NCBI GenBank assembly: GCA_003584625.1
Contig: AP017647.1
Location: 1,102,603 to 1,166,602 of the forward strand
DNA: 64,000 bases
Source of the DNA: Methanothermobacter sp. MT-2
Lineage (GTDB): Archaea > Methanobacteriota > Methanobacteria > Methanobacteriales > DSM-23052
Reading direction: 5' to 3'
This document shows positions 1 through 8,939 of the stretch, piece after piece. The notes under the pieces are model-generated. The model ran no database searches. It was not told the origin of the DNA and saw only the letters and a list, made by a program, of their open reading frames with translations. Each line of letters opens with the position of its first letter. Within the stretch, counting starts at the first letter, position 1. The translations under genes were made by a program, and so were the position numbers.

Positions 1-21
1 TTTGCATCAGAGTTGTGGAGT

Positions 22-513
22 ATGATTAGGATAGCTACCGCAGAATGTTTCACCCATGGGAAAATAGCCAGGGAAATACATGCATTCTCCCAAGGCTATC
101 CACTATCATATAAATGGAACATCAATCCAAAGATTTACAGGCTATCACTTGTCGCCGGGGTGTTCATCCCAACAATTTTTGGAATCAAAAAGATCCTAGG
201 ATTTGAACCATTACCACCCACTGATTTGGTAGATGATATAAAAGTCTATGATGAAGCCGCTGATAAGAAGATGGCTAAAAAGATGGCTGAAGCCATAAAA
301 GAGATCACAAGTGCAGATATTGGTATAGGGACAACCGCCGGTATTGGGAGGGGTGGCATAGCTGTTATAAGCGATAAAAGGGAAATCGTGAGCTCTTCGG
401 ATGTCTATGCAGATCTTAGATCTTCTCCGGCCTCTGAGATAATCAAGAGACAAGAATCTGGGATAAAAAAGACCCTTAAATTCCTAGAGGATATCCTCAC
501 AAATATGATATAA
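22..513 (+). CDS. UPF0254 family protein
   Basis: A 163-residue protein that I recognise as UPF0254, a small family of unknown function found mainly in methanogens; the start MIRIATAECFTHGKI is typical. The upstream TTG at 13 is open too, but the ATG at 22 lies just behind GTGGAG and matches the family's N-terminus. A glycine-rich stretch (GIGTTAGIGRGGIAV, around residue 105-120) is the clearest conserved feature. It precedes sufC by 43 nt on the same strand, so the three genes may be co-transcribed. No catalytic motif is recognisable and I do not propose a function. Confidence 0.85.
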   Translation: MIRIATAECFTHGKIAREIHAFSQGYPLSYKWNINPKIYRLSLVAGVFIPTIFGIKKILGFEPLPPTDLVDDIKVYDEAADKKMAKKMAEAIKEITSADIGIGTTAGIGRGGIAVISDKREIVSSSDVYADLRSSPASEIIKRQESGIKKTLKFLEDILTNMI

Positions 514-556
514 ATATCATGAAGGAGAATCATATAAATAGTTGAGGTGGTTTAAT

Positions 557-1312
557 ATGCTTCTTGAAATCACGGACTTAGCAGTTGAAGTGGATGGGAA
601 AGAAGTTCTCGAGGACATAGACCTCTACATAGACAAGGGAGAAACTCACGTTCTCTTAGGACCAAACGGATCTGGTAAGAGCACGCTTTTCATGACAATC
701 CTAGGCTTCCCAAAATATGAGGTTAAAAGGGGTGAAATAATCTTTAAGGGTGAGGACATCACAAACCTGCCCACAACAGAAAGGGTTAGGATGGGTATAG
801 GTGTAAGCTTCCAGAACCCCCCGCCAATACGCGGCGTTAAACTAATCGACCTTTTAAAGATAGAAAACGGACAGACAGTCGAAGAAGAATTAAACCCCAA
901 GATAATGGATATAGCTAAGAAAATGAAATTTGATGAAAAATTCCTTGAAAGGGATGTTAACATGGGCTTTTCTGGTGGAGAAGTTAAAAGATCAGAAATA
1001 CTGCAACTACTAGCCCAGAAACCCGACTTTATAATGTTCGACGAACCAGACAGTGGAGTTGACATCGAAAACGTAGAACTACTCGCAGAAGAAATCAACA
1101 CTCTCCTAGAGAAGGATAAAAAACCAGGCCAAAGACAAAAGTCAGGGCTTCTAATCACACACTTAGGATACATATTAAACTTCGTGAAAGCTGATATAGC
1201 CCACGTCCTATTAGATGGTAAGATAGCTTGCACAGGAAACCCCACCGAGATATTAGATGATATAAGAACAGAAGGATTCAAAGGGTGTGTTAAATGTTGC
1301 CAGACGCAATAA
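557..1312 (+). CDS. sufC: SufC-type Fe-S assembly ATPase
   Basis: ABC-type ATPase of the SUF iron-sulfur cluster assembly system, 251 residues. Visible motifs are Walker A (GPNGSGKST), the Q-loop region (SFQNPPPIRG), the signature FSGGEVKRSE and Walker B FIMFDEPDSGVD. The frame is open to 542, but the ATG at 557 sits 6 nt after GAGGTGG and gives the usual N-terminus MLLEITDL. It overlaps the next gene, the SufB/SufD homologue, by 19 nt, which implies translational coupling and agrees with the known SufBC partnership. The protein is cytosolic and lacks membrane segments. Confidence 0.95.
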   Translation: MLLEITDLAVEVDGKEVLEDIDLYIDKGETHVLLGPNGSGKSTLFMTILGFPKYEVKRGEIIFKGEDITNLPTTERVRMGIGVSFQNPPPIRGVKLIDLLKIENGQTVEEELNPKIMDIAKKMKFDEKFLERDVNMGFSGGEVKRSEILQLLAQKPDFIMFDEPDSGVDIENVELLAEEINTLLEKDKKPGQRQKSGLLITHLGYILNFVKADIAHVLLDGKIACTGNPTEILDDIRTEGFKGCVKCCQTQ

Positions 1313-2526
1313 AGAAAGCCGAAAAGGCGAAAGAGAAGAAAGCAGCATACGGTTATGACATAGACCTTGAAAAGTTCATAAAAGAAGAAGCAGGAGAACA
1401 TGAAAGGATCAATAAGGCAACAGAAGTGCCAAAGAAGATGAGAGAAACCCTACTCAAAGTTGGTGTCGACCCAACAGAAAAAGAAAGAGCAGGCACATTC
1501 ATACAAGTAGACCAATCAGGAGTATATACAAGCCGCGTCTCAAAAGCCGTGGAGGTAATGGGCTTAAACGTGGCCCTGGAAAAATACGATTGGCTTAAAG
1601 ATTACATGTGGAAGGTTGTAGCCCCAGACACAGACAAATATACTGCACACACAGCCCTCAGGGAAGCTGAGGGAGATGTGGGCGGATACTTTATAAGGTC
1701 TAAGCCAAATTCCCGGGAAATATTCCCAATCCAAGCTTGCATGTTCATAGGCGATGAGAAGGTTATGCAAACACTACATAATATTATAATTGCTGAGGAG
1801 AACTCTGAACTACATATAATAACTGGTTGCGCCACGGGCGAAGATGTGAGTTCAGCATTACACCTTGGTATATCCGAATTTTACATAAAAGAGGGTGCCA
1901 AGGTCACTTTTACAATGGTTCATAATTGGGCTGAACAAGTAGAAGTAAGGCCAAGGACTGGTATAATATTAGGAGATAACGCCACTTATATAAACAATTA
2001 TATACTTACAAGTCCTGTTAAGAGCATACAATCATATCCAACAGCTTATTGTACAGGTGAAAATTCTAGGGTTGTTTTCCAGTCCATCCTTGGAGGGAGA
2101 AAAGAATCCGTACTTGACTTGGGTTCACGGGTCATCCTGGAAGGTAAGGGGTCTAGTGCCGAGATAGTTTCAAGGGCGGTTTCAAAGGATAAATCAGAGA
2201 TATATTCAAGGGGTCATCTCGCTGGCAGAGTCCCGGAGGTTAAAGGGCACCTAGAATGTCATGGTCTTGTATTATCCGATGATTCAATGATATATGCAGT
2301 CCCTGAACTTGTAGGTAGTGCAACGGATCTTGAAATGTCCCATGAGGCTGCTGTTGGCAAAATCGCGGAAGAAGAGATATTATACTTGACATCTAGGGGT
2401 TTAACTGAGGATGAAGCAGCGTCAATGATAGTTAGGGGTTTTCTTAGCATGGACATAAAAGGTTTGCCGCCTGAACTTGCCGCGGAAACAAAGAAGATGC
2501 TCGATATGAGTTTGAAGGGAATGTAG
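1294..2526 (+). CDS. SufB/SufD family scaffold protein
   Basis: A 410-residue protein of the SufB/SufD beta-helix family, the archaeal single-gene counterpart of bacterial SufB and SufD. With SufC it forms the scaffold on which Fe-S clusters are built. It starts at an ATG inside the last codons of sufC, overlapping by 19 nt, behind GGGTGTG. The C-terminal third, with EMSHEAAVGKIAEEEILYL and a helical end, is the conserved SufBD core. Its sequence alone does not tell SufB from SufD; archaea usually have one such gene. A methanogen rich in Fe-S enzymes would use this minimal SUF system heavily. Confidence 0.93.
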   Translation: MLPDAIKKAEKAKEKKAAYGYDIDLEKFIKEEAGEHERINKATEVPKKMRETLLKVGVDPTEKERAGTFIQVDQSGVYTSRVSKAVEVMGLNVALEKYDWLKDYMWKVVAPDTDKYTAHTALREAEGDVGGYFIRSKPNSREIFPIQACMFIGDEKVMQTLHNIIIAEENSELHIITGCATGEDVSSALHLGISEFYIKEGAKVTFTMVHNWAEQVEVRPRTGIILGDNATYINNYILTSPVKSIQSYPTAYCTGENSRVVFQSILGGRKESVLDLGSRVILEGKGSSAEIVSRAVSKDKSEIYSRGHLAGRVPEVKGHLECHGLVLSDDSMIYAVPELVGSATDLEMSHEAAVGKIAEEEILYLTSRGLTEDEAASMIVRGFLSMDIKGLPPELAAETKKMLDMSLKGM

Positions 2527-2530
2527 AAGG

Positions 2531-2806
2531 TTATTCTGCTATTATTATGAACTCCCCAACCTTCTCCACCTTCCCAAATGGGACGAATAGGCGGCCGCCC
2601 TTCTTCTTCGCGCCTTTTACTGTTACATTCCTCCCTTTTTCGACTTTTATGACTATATCTGTTATTTTACCAGTTTTTTCGTTGATTATAAGTCCTTCTA
2701 GTTCGCCGAGTATCCTCGCATTATTTGTAGCGACCTGGTAACCTTTAATGTCGCTCCAATACTTCTCTTCTCCTTTTATCAAACTTTTCTCTTCCAATAT
2801 CATCAC
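2531..2806 (-). CDS. PRC-barrel domain protein
   Basis: A 91-residue protein with one PRC-barrel-like domain: the pattern GELEGLIINEKTGKITDIV, then VPFGKVEKVGEFIII. Such small archaeal PRC-barrel proteins are thought to bind RNA or other proteins, but no specific role is known to me. Translation can start at GTG 2806 or ATG 2803, both behind AGGATG. The gene begins 62 nt inside the 3' end of cobY, an unusually long same-strand overlap, and converges on the SufBD gene with 4 nt between the stops. Confidence 0.8.
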   Translation of the reverse strand: MMILEEKSLIKGEEKYWSDIKGYQVATNNARILGELEGLIINEKTGKITDIVIKVEKGRNVTVKGAKKKGGRLFVPFGKVEKVGEFIIIAE

Positions 2807-3395
2807 CTAACATCCTTTTGAATAATATAAGATCCCTGGGAGTGTTTATGTTTATTGCAAGTTCCAGTCTTGGAATCTTCAAAATTTCTTGTTTTTGTAT
2901 CTTATTTTTACTCCTTAATATATTTACCCCGCTTGGCACCATACCATCCCATGAACTTGAAGGTATAATACCATGATCCTTGTAAACCTTAAGTGGCACG
3001 AAGACCGCAAGAGCCTCCACATCTAGGTCCATATAATATTCTATTATCTCATCTATAAGGCACGGGCCTACAAGGGGCAAGTCCGCATTTATAATAAATA
3101 GGATATAATCGCCTTTTTCTTCAAAATAGGATAATATCTCCCCTAGATCGTGTATGTAACCTTGGCCGCTGGTGCGAATATAATCATATCCTCTATTTTT
3201 TATATGTTCTTCCGTTCTAGGGGTGTTTGGACTTGTCGCAACTGTTATACCCTGGATGTTCTGGGCGCCCTCAAGATTCCCTAGCACATAATCGATTAGC
3301 GGGGTTCCCTCTACAAGGATGAGTGGTTTTTCATGTTCTTTTTTGAGGCGTGTGCCTTTCCCACCCGCCATTACAACAGCTTCTATTCGATCCAT
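2745..3395 (-). CDS. cobY: CobY adenosylcobinamide-phosphate guanylyltransferase
   Basis: A GTP:adenosylcobinamide-phosphate guanylyltransferase, the archaeal replacement for the CobU guanylyltransferase activity in corrinoid synthesis and salvage. The nucleotidyltransferase signature VVMAGGKGTRLKKEHEKP lies near the N-terminus, with the metal-binding region IINADLPLVGP around residue 95. The ATG at 3395 is chosen because the family begins a few residues before the glycine-rich loop; the longer frame to 3500 would run into the marker-14 gene. At 216 residues it is longer than I expect (about 200), because the C-terminus reads 62 nt into the PRC-barrel gene. The product serves the corrinoid cofactor that MtrA uses. 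Confidence 0.88.
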   Translation of the reverse strand: MDRIEAVVMAGGKGTRLKKEHEKPLILVEGTPLIDYVLGNLEGAQNIQGITVATSPNTPRTEEHIKNRGYDYIRTSGQGYIHDLGEILSYFEEKGDYILFIINADLPLVGPCLIDEIIEYYMDLDVEALAVFVPLKVYKDHGIIPSSSWDGMVPSGVNILRSKNKIQKQEILKIPRLELAININTPRDLILFKRMLGDDIGREKFDKRRREVLERH

Positions 3396-4882
3396 TTTTC
3401 CTCTTTCTTGGCTTGTAGTTTTCTTCTCATGCCGAGTATACATGGCCCTTCTTGTCTGCCTCCTATTGGCGTGTGTGGCGTGCCCATAGAATTCATGCAA
3501 CGGGCCATTACAGCAGCACCCAATGCGAGGGCATCTGAGACAAACACAACATCCTTAAATCTCTTATTAACATATTCTAATATTAGTCTAGGTTTTTCAC
3601 CTGTTATACCTGCCCTTCCGGTAACTCCCAGGACTGAACCGTCTTCTATGACTCCTTCTTCGAATGCTTCGTCTATGAGTCTTTTTGCTATGAGCGCGCT
3701 CACATAATCTAGGGTTGCGAATAGTGTGTGTATACCATCTTCCTGGTATATTTCATGTCCAATATTTGCAAGTTCTCCGAGTTTATCACCATTTTTCCCA
3801 GCGTCACAACCTATAAGTGTTGTGCCGGCATCATAGGCAGCCTCAGGATCCACGGGGACTGTTCCGAATCTTCTGCGGTCTTCTGGGACTTTCCTTATGT
3901 CTATCACTTCTTCGTGGACCATCTCTGCATTTTCGCGCGCCTTTTTCCAGTCGGCTCCTTTTAGGATTGATCTTTTATAAAGGTCTATGGCTGCTCCACC
4001 CTCCTTGTCAACCATTTCTGTGCCCCTTATTAGGGCGTCGGGTATGGCCCCTGCAAGTCCGCAGAAGTTTCCTATTGTTCTTGCATAAGGTTCTGCGCTG
4101 TTCACTATACGCCCTGCGAGAGTTGTGCCGAAATCTAGGGAGACACAGGGGTTTCTGTAATCTACTTGTGTCCATTTCGCCCCTATTTTTATTCCTGCTG
4201 TGACTAGTTCGCCTTCCATTTCATTGGCAACAACCTGTCTACCAGTAGGGGGTATTACACTTGCCACTGCACCATCAAATATTACCTTGTCGAGCAATGA
4301 GAATTTTCTTAAACGTTGGGGTAGATTATCGACTGAGAGAGCGGGGGCCATCTTTCTTGGGGGTATGCCGGCTTTCAGGCATCCTTCTGCAAGTGCTATG
4401 ATGAGTTGGCCAACGTCTTTTGGGGATGCGAATCCTGCTGTGACACCAGTGGATCTCACCACGAAATCAAGGTCTTTTTCTATGTTTATCCTGGCCCTTT
4501 TAGCAGATTCTAGTATCGTGTCTTTTACAAGTTCGGCTACTGATTCCTTTGTTAGTTCAACACCCCATACTGTTTTTCCGAAGACTTCTTCTCCGGGTTT
4601 TGGGGGTCTTATGTCCCTTGTCATGTTCACTGTTTTATCTAGTAGGTAGTTTCGACTTGTATTAAGGTTTGTTGCGGTTAATATACATTTAGTGGTGGTG
4701 TTACCTAGTTCTACCGATGCTACTATGTAATATACGTCTGGGTTTAGCGCGTAGCCGGAGCCCACGGTCTTTTTTGTGAATGGTGATGCCTTTATTTCTT
4801 CTATGGTCTTATATTTACTTTTGGCTATTATTGGTTTAGGACCGAATAATCTTTTCAGCAATGACAAATTGGATACCCCCAA
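3383..4882 (-). CDS. Methanogenesis marker protein 14
   Basis: A 499-residue protein that I recognise as methanogenesis marker 14, a family confined to methanogens whose biochemical role is not established. Glycine/threonine-rich loops VELGNTTTKC (near residue 56), SLDFGTTLAGRI (near 250) and GVTGRAGITG (near 435) resemble phosphate loops of the actin/Hsp70/sugar-kinase fold, so an ASKHA-type ATPase is a reasonable inference. The start ATG overlaps nothing upstream and lies 2 nt from the stop of the universal stress gene. The 3' end overlaps the start of cobY by 13 nt, so they are probably one operon. Confidence 0.85.
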   Translation of the reverse strand: MGVSNLSLLKRLFGPKPIIAKSKYKTIEEIKASPFTKKTVGSGYALNPDVYYIVASVELGNTTTKCILTATNLNTSRNYLLDKTVNMTRDIRPPKPGEEVFGKTVWGVELTKESVAELVKDTILESAKRARINIEKDLDFVVRSTGVTAGFASPKDVGQLIIALAEGCLKAGIPPRKMAPALSVDNLPQRLRKFSLLDKVIFDGAVASVIPPTGRQVVANEMEGELVTAGIKIGAKWTQVDYRNPCVSLDFGTTLAGRIVNSAEPYARTIGNFCGLAGAIPDALIRGTEMVDKEGGAAIDLYKRSILKGADWKKARENAEMVHEEVIDIRKVPEDRRRFGTVPVDPEAAYDAGTTLIGCDAGKNGDKLGELANIGHEIYQEDGIHTLFATLDYVSALIAKRLIDEAFEEGVIEDGSVLGVTGRAGITGEKPRLILEYVNKRFKDVVFVSDALALGAAVMARCMNSMGTPHTPIGGRQEGPCILGMRRKLQAKKEEKWIE

Positions 4883-4884
4883 AT

Positions 4885-5403
4885 CTAAACATTTAGTGGA
4901 TTTAATAGCATTAGATATAAATTTTTTGGAGAAAACAATTTGAAGGGTCCTATAATAATAAAATGGGTGGCATATACTGTTCTTACGAGGTGTATAGTGC
5001 AGGGAGCGTAATGTACAACTTTTTCGGACACGCTTCCAAGTAAATGTTTGTCAACGAGACTTTTACCGGTTCCCAACACGATAATATCGACTTTTTCTTC
5101 TTCTGCAAATTTAACGATTTCATCAGCAGGGTCTCCTTCTTTTATCACGCCCTTAAATTTTACGTTTGGGTTCTGGGGGCCGTCAATGCCCTTTTTCATA
5201 TCTTCTATTATTTCTTTTCCTCTTTGGCGCAATTCTTTTACCATCATTTCTTTGATTTTCCTTGGCGTTAGGAATGGTACTGATGTGTCAACAACATATA
5301 AGCATATGACTTCTGCTTCCCTACCATGGAGTAGGTCGAGGGTATGCTCTATTAATTCATCCATGTATTCTCCCATTGTAGCAACAAGAATCTTCCTATA
5401 CAT
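4885..5403 (-). CDS. Universal stress protein (UspA family)
   Basis: A universal-stress-protein domain: N-terminus [13 protein letters not shown], and the ATP-binding loop [20 protein letters not shown] about 40 residues before the end of the core domain. The ATG at 5403 is preferred over the open frame to 5433, since Usp proteins begin two or three residues before the first strand; the latter also overlaps the antiporter gene. After the normal end of the domain (HLVR) the frame runs on for about 33 hydrophobic residues, an odd tail. It lies 1 nt after the antiporter gene and 2 nt before marker 14, so it belongs to that operon. Confidence 0.85.
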   Translation of the reverse strand: MYRKILVATMGEYMDELIEHTLDLLHGREAEVICLYVVDTSVPFLTPRKIKEMMVKELRQRGKEIIEDMKKGIDGPQNPNVKFKGVIKEGDPADEIVKFAEEEKVDIIVLGTGKSLVDKHLLGSVSEKVVHYAPCTIHLVRTVYATHFIIIGPFKLFSPKNLYLMLLNPLNV

Positions 5404-5404
5404 A

Positions 5405-6355
5405 TCAAACACCATATAATCTGATAAATGCATATAGTATGTATACTGCGAATAATATTATGCCCCCGCTCCTTTTAAGTTTCATGTTTCCCTGTTTGAT
5501 TAATAATACAAGGAGTATTGTTACAATTATCATGACTGGAGCATCTAATCTCAAGGATAGTGGATCAACTGGGATCGTTTTTATAAGTGCGGGGATTCCT
5601 ATACCTATAAGGATATTAAATGTGTTACTTCCGAGCACGGTTCCAAGTGATAGATGATGGAGTCCTTTAATTGCAGATGATAGTGTCACAACAAGTTCAG
5701 GTATGCTTGTCCCGATGGCGAGTGTGAATAAGCCCATTATCATTTCAGGGACGCCCATTATCCTCGCAAGTTCGACAGCAGTATAAACTAGGATCCTGCA
5801 TCCTACTACAAGCCCTGCGAATCCAAGAACTGTTAAAAGGACAATCTTAGGGTTTAATTTTCTTCTTTTCCCATCCCTTTCATGTTCCATGTTATAATCT
5901 TTCTGGGCTTTTATAAGACGCCAGAAATAAATCAAATATACCAGTATCATGAAAAAGGCAGCGACCCTACCAATATCACCCAATAACATGAATAATACTA
6001 ATATAACGGCTGTTAAAAGCGTGACTGTGAAATCCCTTTTAAGGCCAGCTGCCTCAGTGCCTATCTTCCCTGCTACTATAGCCGAAATACCTAGTATGCC
6101 CGCGATATTCCAAATGTTAGATCCTATAACACAACCCACCCCAATCGCTGTGCTCTCAGAAAGGGATGCTATGACCGCCGAACCAAATTCTGGCAGAGAA
6201 GTTCCAATTGCAGATGCCGTAACCCCAAGTATAATCTCTGATATCCCGAGTACGCCCCCAATTTCGACAAGGTTATCTACGAAGACATTAGCAGATTTTA
6301 TAACTATAATCAATGATATGACCAACGCAACAACTAGGATAACTTCCACTATCAA
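5405..6355 (-). CDS. Calcium/sodium antiporter, CaCA family
   Basis: A 316-residue membrane protein with about ten hydrophobic segments and the two inverted alpha-repeats of the cation/Ca2+ exchanger family: [16 protein letters not shown] near residue 50 and [18 protein letters not shown] near residue 215. The conserved acidic residues in these GTS(L/I)PE motifs bind the cation. It starts with TTG at 6355, which lies behind GGTGAT. It opens an operon with the stress protein, marker 14, cobY and the PRC-barrel gene. The ion exchanged cannot be read from sequence. Confidence 0.88.
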   Translation of the reverse strand: MIVEVILVVALVISLIIVIKSANVFVDNLVEIGGVLGISEIILGVTASAIGTSLPEFGSAVIASLSESTAIGVGCVIGSNIWNIAGILGISAIVAGKIGTEAAGLKRDFTVTLLTAVILVLFMLLGDIGRVAAFFMILVYLIYFWRLIKAQKDYNMEHERDGKRRKLNPKIVLLTVLGFAGLVVGCRILVYTAVELARIMGVPEMIMGLFTLAIGTSIPELVVTLSSAIKGLHHLSLGTVLGSNTFNILIGIGIPALIKTIPVDPLSLRLDAPVMIIVTILLVLLIKQGNMKLKRSGGIILFAVYILYAFIRLYGV

Positions 6356-6444
6356 AAGATATCACCACAAAAAAACCATTACAACTAATCAAATTTAAAC
6401 GTTACGATTTATTCAAAAAAAATATTAAAAGTAAAATAAGGGGA

Positions 6445-6470
6445 AAGCTACCAAAATTTTAAAGTAGCTT
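6445..6470 (-). terminator. Terminator of the mtr operon
   Basis: On the minus strand, AAGCTAC (6470-6464) pairs with GTAGCTT (6451-6445) in a 7-bp hairpin that includes the last codons and stop of mtrH. It is followed downstream by T-rich sequence including a run of eight T (about 6424-6417). This is where transcription of the mtr operon should end. Confidence 0.65.
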
Positions 6471-7394
6471 ATAGAATGGGTGGTCTTCTGTTTGAGTCTC
6501 TGTGCCCAAGTCCATAGCAGCTTCAGTTATGAAAATGTCAGTCATTGCACAGCCAACAAAAGCCATCCTAACGTTTTCTATTGGACCATAAAATATCCAG
6601 TCCGCACCAGTCATCTGTTGTATGAAGTTGGAGCCAACGTCACAAACAGGCCAAACCTCTCTGTGTTCTTTCCTGAAAGTACGCATCCAATCCCAAGCAG
6701 ATGGCACATTGTGGATAGCGCTGCCAACAGGATAACCCCATTTGCTCTTCACAGCAAATGCCGTTCTCACTGCATGTCCAGCGCCTGCACCTAATGGTGT
6801 GACTGCAACGTCCATAAGTGGCTTGTCAACACCACAGTCTGCAGCAATCTCTATCAATCCCTTCTCGATCATGCCACCGCCATCTTCCCATATAGCAATC
6901 CTGCCTTTAACACTTGGATCCTGGGCATTGAAACCTAAAACCACAGCAGAGGACACGCCAGTATCCTTTAACCCTGCGATTTCATCAGCTTCAATAGACA
7001 TGTTAATTGAATTGTAAATGGCCCTGTCAGCAACCCCTATCTCATCGGCATGGGTGGCACCTGCAAGTCTTGCATCAGCAGCTGTTGAGTCTATGAGGAA
7101 TGGTGCCTCTGTAACTTCAACAACGAAATCTATGTGGTTGGCCATGGCCTCGCCATCTTCAGCTTGTATACCTACAAAACAGGGGTTGCCAGTTATATCT
7201 GACATCTCCTCTTGGAGTTTTATCAGTTCCTCTGCCTTATCCTTATTGAAAATATCCTTCTTCTCATCCTCATAAATGTCCTGTCCAGGATAGAATATTG
7301 TCCCAGCAAGTACTGTGGGATATTCTCCAGGTTGACCTCCAACTTTAACACCGGCTATGTCAAATACCTCTTGTTCTTTATCAAACCTAAACAT
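6459..7394 (-). CDS. mtrH: MtrH, methyltransferase subunit H
   Basis: Subunit H of the Na+-translocating methyl-H4MPT:coenzyme M methyltransferase. It is the peripheral, TIM-barrel subunit that transfers the methyl group from methyl-tetrahydromethanopterin to the cob(I)amide of MtrA. 311 residues from ATG 7394, which lies behind GGAGG; the five codons further upstream are not needed. Recognisable are MFRFDKEQEVFDI at the start and the glycine-rich TPLGAGAGHAVRTAF around residue 205. It is the last gene of mtrEDCBAFGH, 21 nt after mtrG. Confidence 0.97.
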   Translation of the reverse strand: MFRFDKEQEVFDIAGVKVGGQPGEYPTVLAGTIFYPGQDIYEDEKKDIFNKDKAEELIKLQEEMSDITGNPCFVGIQAEDGEAMANHIDFVVEVTEAPFLIDSTAADARLAGATHADEIGVADRAIYNSINMSIEADEIAGLKDTGVSSAVVLGFNAQDPSVKGRIAIWEDGGGMIEKGLIEIAADCGVDKPLMDVAVTPLGAGAGHAVRTAFAVKSKWGYPVGSAIHNVPSAWDWMRTFRKEHREVWPVCDVGSNFIQQMTGADWIFYGPIENVRMAFVGCAMTDIFITEAAMDLGTETQTEDHPFYKLL

Positions 7395-7415
7395 GTTATA
7401 AACCTCCAAGAATTT

Positions 7416-7661
7416 TTATAACCCAAATAGGGATTTTATAAATCCTACAAATAAAAGTCTTGTGGCTAAAAGGATTAAAAGGCCTATAACTAAACCATAT
7501 AGGATTCCAACATCCCTACCTATCTGCTGGCCTAATCTCTGGGAATATTCACCGACTACGAATTCAACCTTCTCTTCCACATCATCTAGGCGTTCATTTG
7601 CTTTGTTGAATTCCTCAGCAGATACCATTACACGGGGTACTATAGTTTCTTCCTCTGCCAA
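7416..7661 (-). CDS. mtrG: MtrG, methyltransferase subunit G
   Basis: A small subunit of the Mtr complex, 81 residues: a soluble charged N-terminal part (heptad-like, residues 10-45) followed by one C-terminal membrane helix ([19 protein letters not shown]). It starts with TTG directly after the stop of mtrF, behind GGGGTGATC. Its single helix anchors it beside MtrA, B and F in the membrane complex. Confidence 0.93.
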   Translation of the reverse strand: MAEEETIVPRVMVSAEEFNKANERLDDVEEKVEFVVGEYSQRLGQQIGRDVGILYGLVIGLLILLATRLLFVGFIKSLFGL

Positions 7662-7871
7662 TTAGATCACCCCAAAAATGTTCAATAGTAGAGGTATCCC
7701 CACCAGGATAAATGCTATGATAAGGCCGTAGCCTATCCCACTTATCCTAGTGGCCATTAAACCCGCGAATAATCGGCCATCTCTACCGATTAACTGGCTT
7801 CTATACTTCACGTCCTCGGCCACGCTTCTTATGCCTCGGACATTTGGTTTGCTTGATAATTTGATCACCAT
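7662..7871 (-). CDS. mtrF: MtrF, methyltransferase subunit F
   Basis: A 69-residue Mtr subunit with a short soluble part that resembles the region before the membrane anchor of MtrA (SQLIGRDGRLFAGL) and one C-terminal membrane helix. ATG 7871 lies behind GGAGG. The four codons before it are in frame but would precede the ribosome binding site. It lies between mtrA (14 nt) and mtrG (0 nt). Confidence 0.93.
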   Translation of the reverse strand: MVIKLSSKPNVRGIRSVAEDVKYRSQLIGRDGRLFAGLMATRISGIGYGLIIAFILVGIPLLLNIFGVI

Positions 7872-7885
7872 ATTATAAACCTCCA

Positions 7886-8605
7886 CTAGATCATTAATAG
7901 TAGTCCAAGGATTAACATGAAGGCTAAGCCTATCATTATACCTTGGACTTTTCCTGAGTACATCCCTGTGAATATCTTATTAGTGGAACCTATCATTTTA
8001 ACTTGTGTTTGTATGTTCCTCATTCTGGCTTCTATGAGCGCTGTTTCAGCTGCAACAGGCCTGATCTCCTCACCAACCTCTTCTTCACCTTCCTCTTCGA
8101 CTTCGATTACCATCGCCTCTTCTTCGAACGCCCCTGGATCTTTTTCTATGCATTCTTTGACTTTTGATTGTATTGGTCCCGGATCTTCAACGTCTATCAT
8201 GTTAACAAGCTCGACTTGCTTCTGGAATCTTTCTATCCCTTCATCTGGTATGTTCTCAATGTATGGTATTGCACCATCAGCCCCTATGATCTTCCTGTTC
8301 TGTTCTGGGTCTACACCGTTCTCATAGAGAGCAGCTAAACTCTGACCTACAATATGCCCTTGCACCTCTGAACCACAAAGCACAAGGAACCTTATATTAG
8401 GATTGGAGATCACGTTAGCGATAACCTTCTCAAGGCCAATGTTCTCTGTCTTACAAGGTCCGGCGATAGCGGCACCAGCCTCATGAGGAACATCCTCAAT
8501 GTGACTGGCCAAGGTCACTGCAGCCACAGGACTCTCAGGATCACCTACAATATAATCACCATTCACAACAGGCCAACCCTCAGCAGGAGCCTTTTTTTCA
8601 ACCAC
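7886..8605 (-). CDS. mtrA: MtrA, corrinoid-binding subunit A
   Basis: The corrinoid-carrying subunit of Mtr, 239 residues. The cobamide domain includes the segment [14 protein letters not shown]; by comparison with the family, the histidine of GHIVGQ is the axial ligand to cobalt. One membrane helix ([16 protein letters not shown]) closes the protein. I start it at GTG 8605, 6 nt behind GGAGGTG, which gives the family N-terminus [11 protein letters not shown]; the longer frame to 8614 would include the ribosome binding site. An acidic linker ([13 protein letters not shown], near residue 175) joins domain and anchor. Confidence 0.96.
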   Translation of the reverse strand: MVEKKAPAEGWPVVNGDYIVGDPESPVAAVTLASHIEDVPHEAGAAIAGPCKTENIGLEKVIANVISNPNIRFLVLCGSEVQGHIVGQSLAALYENGVDPEQNRKIIGADGAIPYIENIPDEGIERFQKQVELVNMIDVEDPGPIQSKVKECIEKDPGAFEEEAMVIEVEEEGEEEVGEEIRPVAAETALIEARMRNIQTQVKMIGSTNKIFTGMYSGKVQGIMIGLAFMLILGLLLMI

Positions 8606-8617
8606 AAAAAACACCTC

Positions 8618-8923
8618 CTATAAGAGTATCCAGGCGCACAGCAGGATCAGGCCAAGGATGAAACCATAGACCATATTTGTTAATTTACCTGCGGTGAGGT
8701 ATACGCCCTCCCTACCAGGATAAGATCCCTCTGCTACTGTGCTCGGATCCAATGAATTCACAAGATCTTCTGCTGTGGCCTCTAAGGTAGCTATCTGTTG
8801 GTTTATTTCGTCCATGGATAGTATTAGGAGTTCTCTACCGACAGCCGCCCCTATTATACCCGTGGAAGGGTCTAGGCTGTAATTAAATTCAGGGACAACT
8901 TTAACTAAGGGTAACATGTCCAT
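8618..8923 (-). CDS. mtrB: MtrB, methyltransferase subunit B
   Basis: A 101-residue Mtr subunit with a soluble N-terminal part ([35 protein letters not shown]) and one C-terminal membrane helix. It begins with ATG after GGAGG and is separated from mtrA by a short gap that carries the mtrA ribosome binding site. The family length is about 100 residues, so it is complete. Confidence 0.95.
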   Translation of the reverse strand: MDMLPLVKVVPEFNYSLDPSTGIIGAAVGRELLILSMDEINQQIATLEATAEDLVNSLDPSTVAEGSYPGREGVYLTAGKLTNMVYGFILGLILLCAWILL

Positions 8924-8939
8924 TTTTCATATCCTCCTT

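Noticed and set aside
646-1401. A 251-codon open frame opposite sufC
   Set aside because: It is the antisense shadow of sufC, with no ribosome binding site and no recognisable domain.
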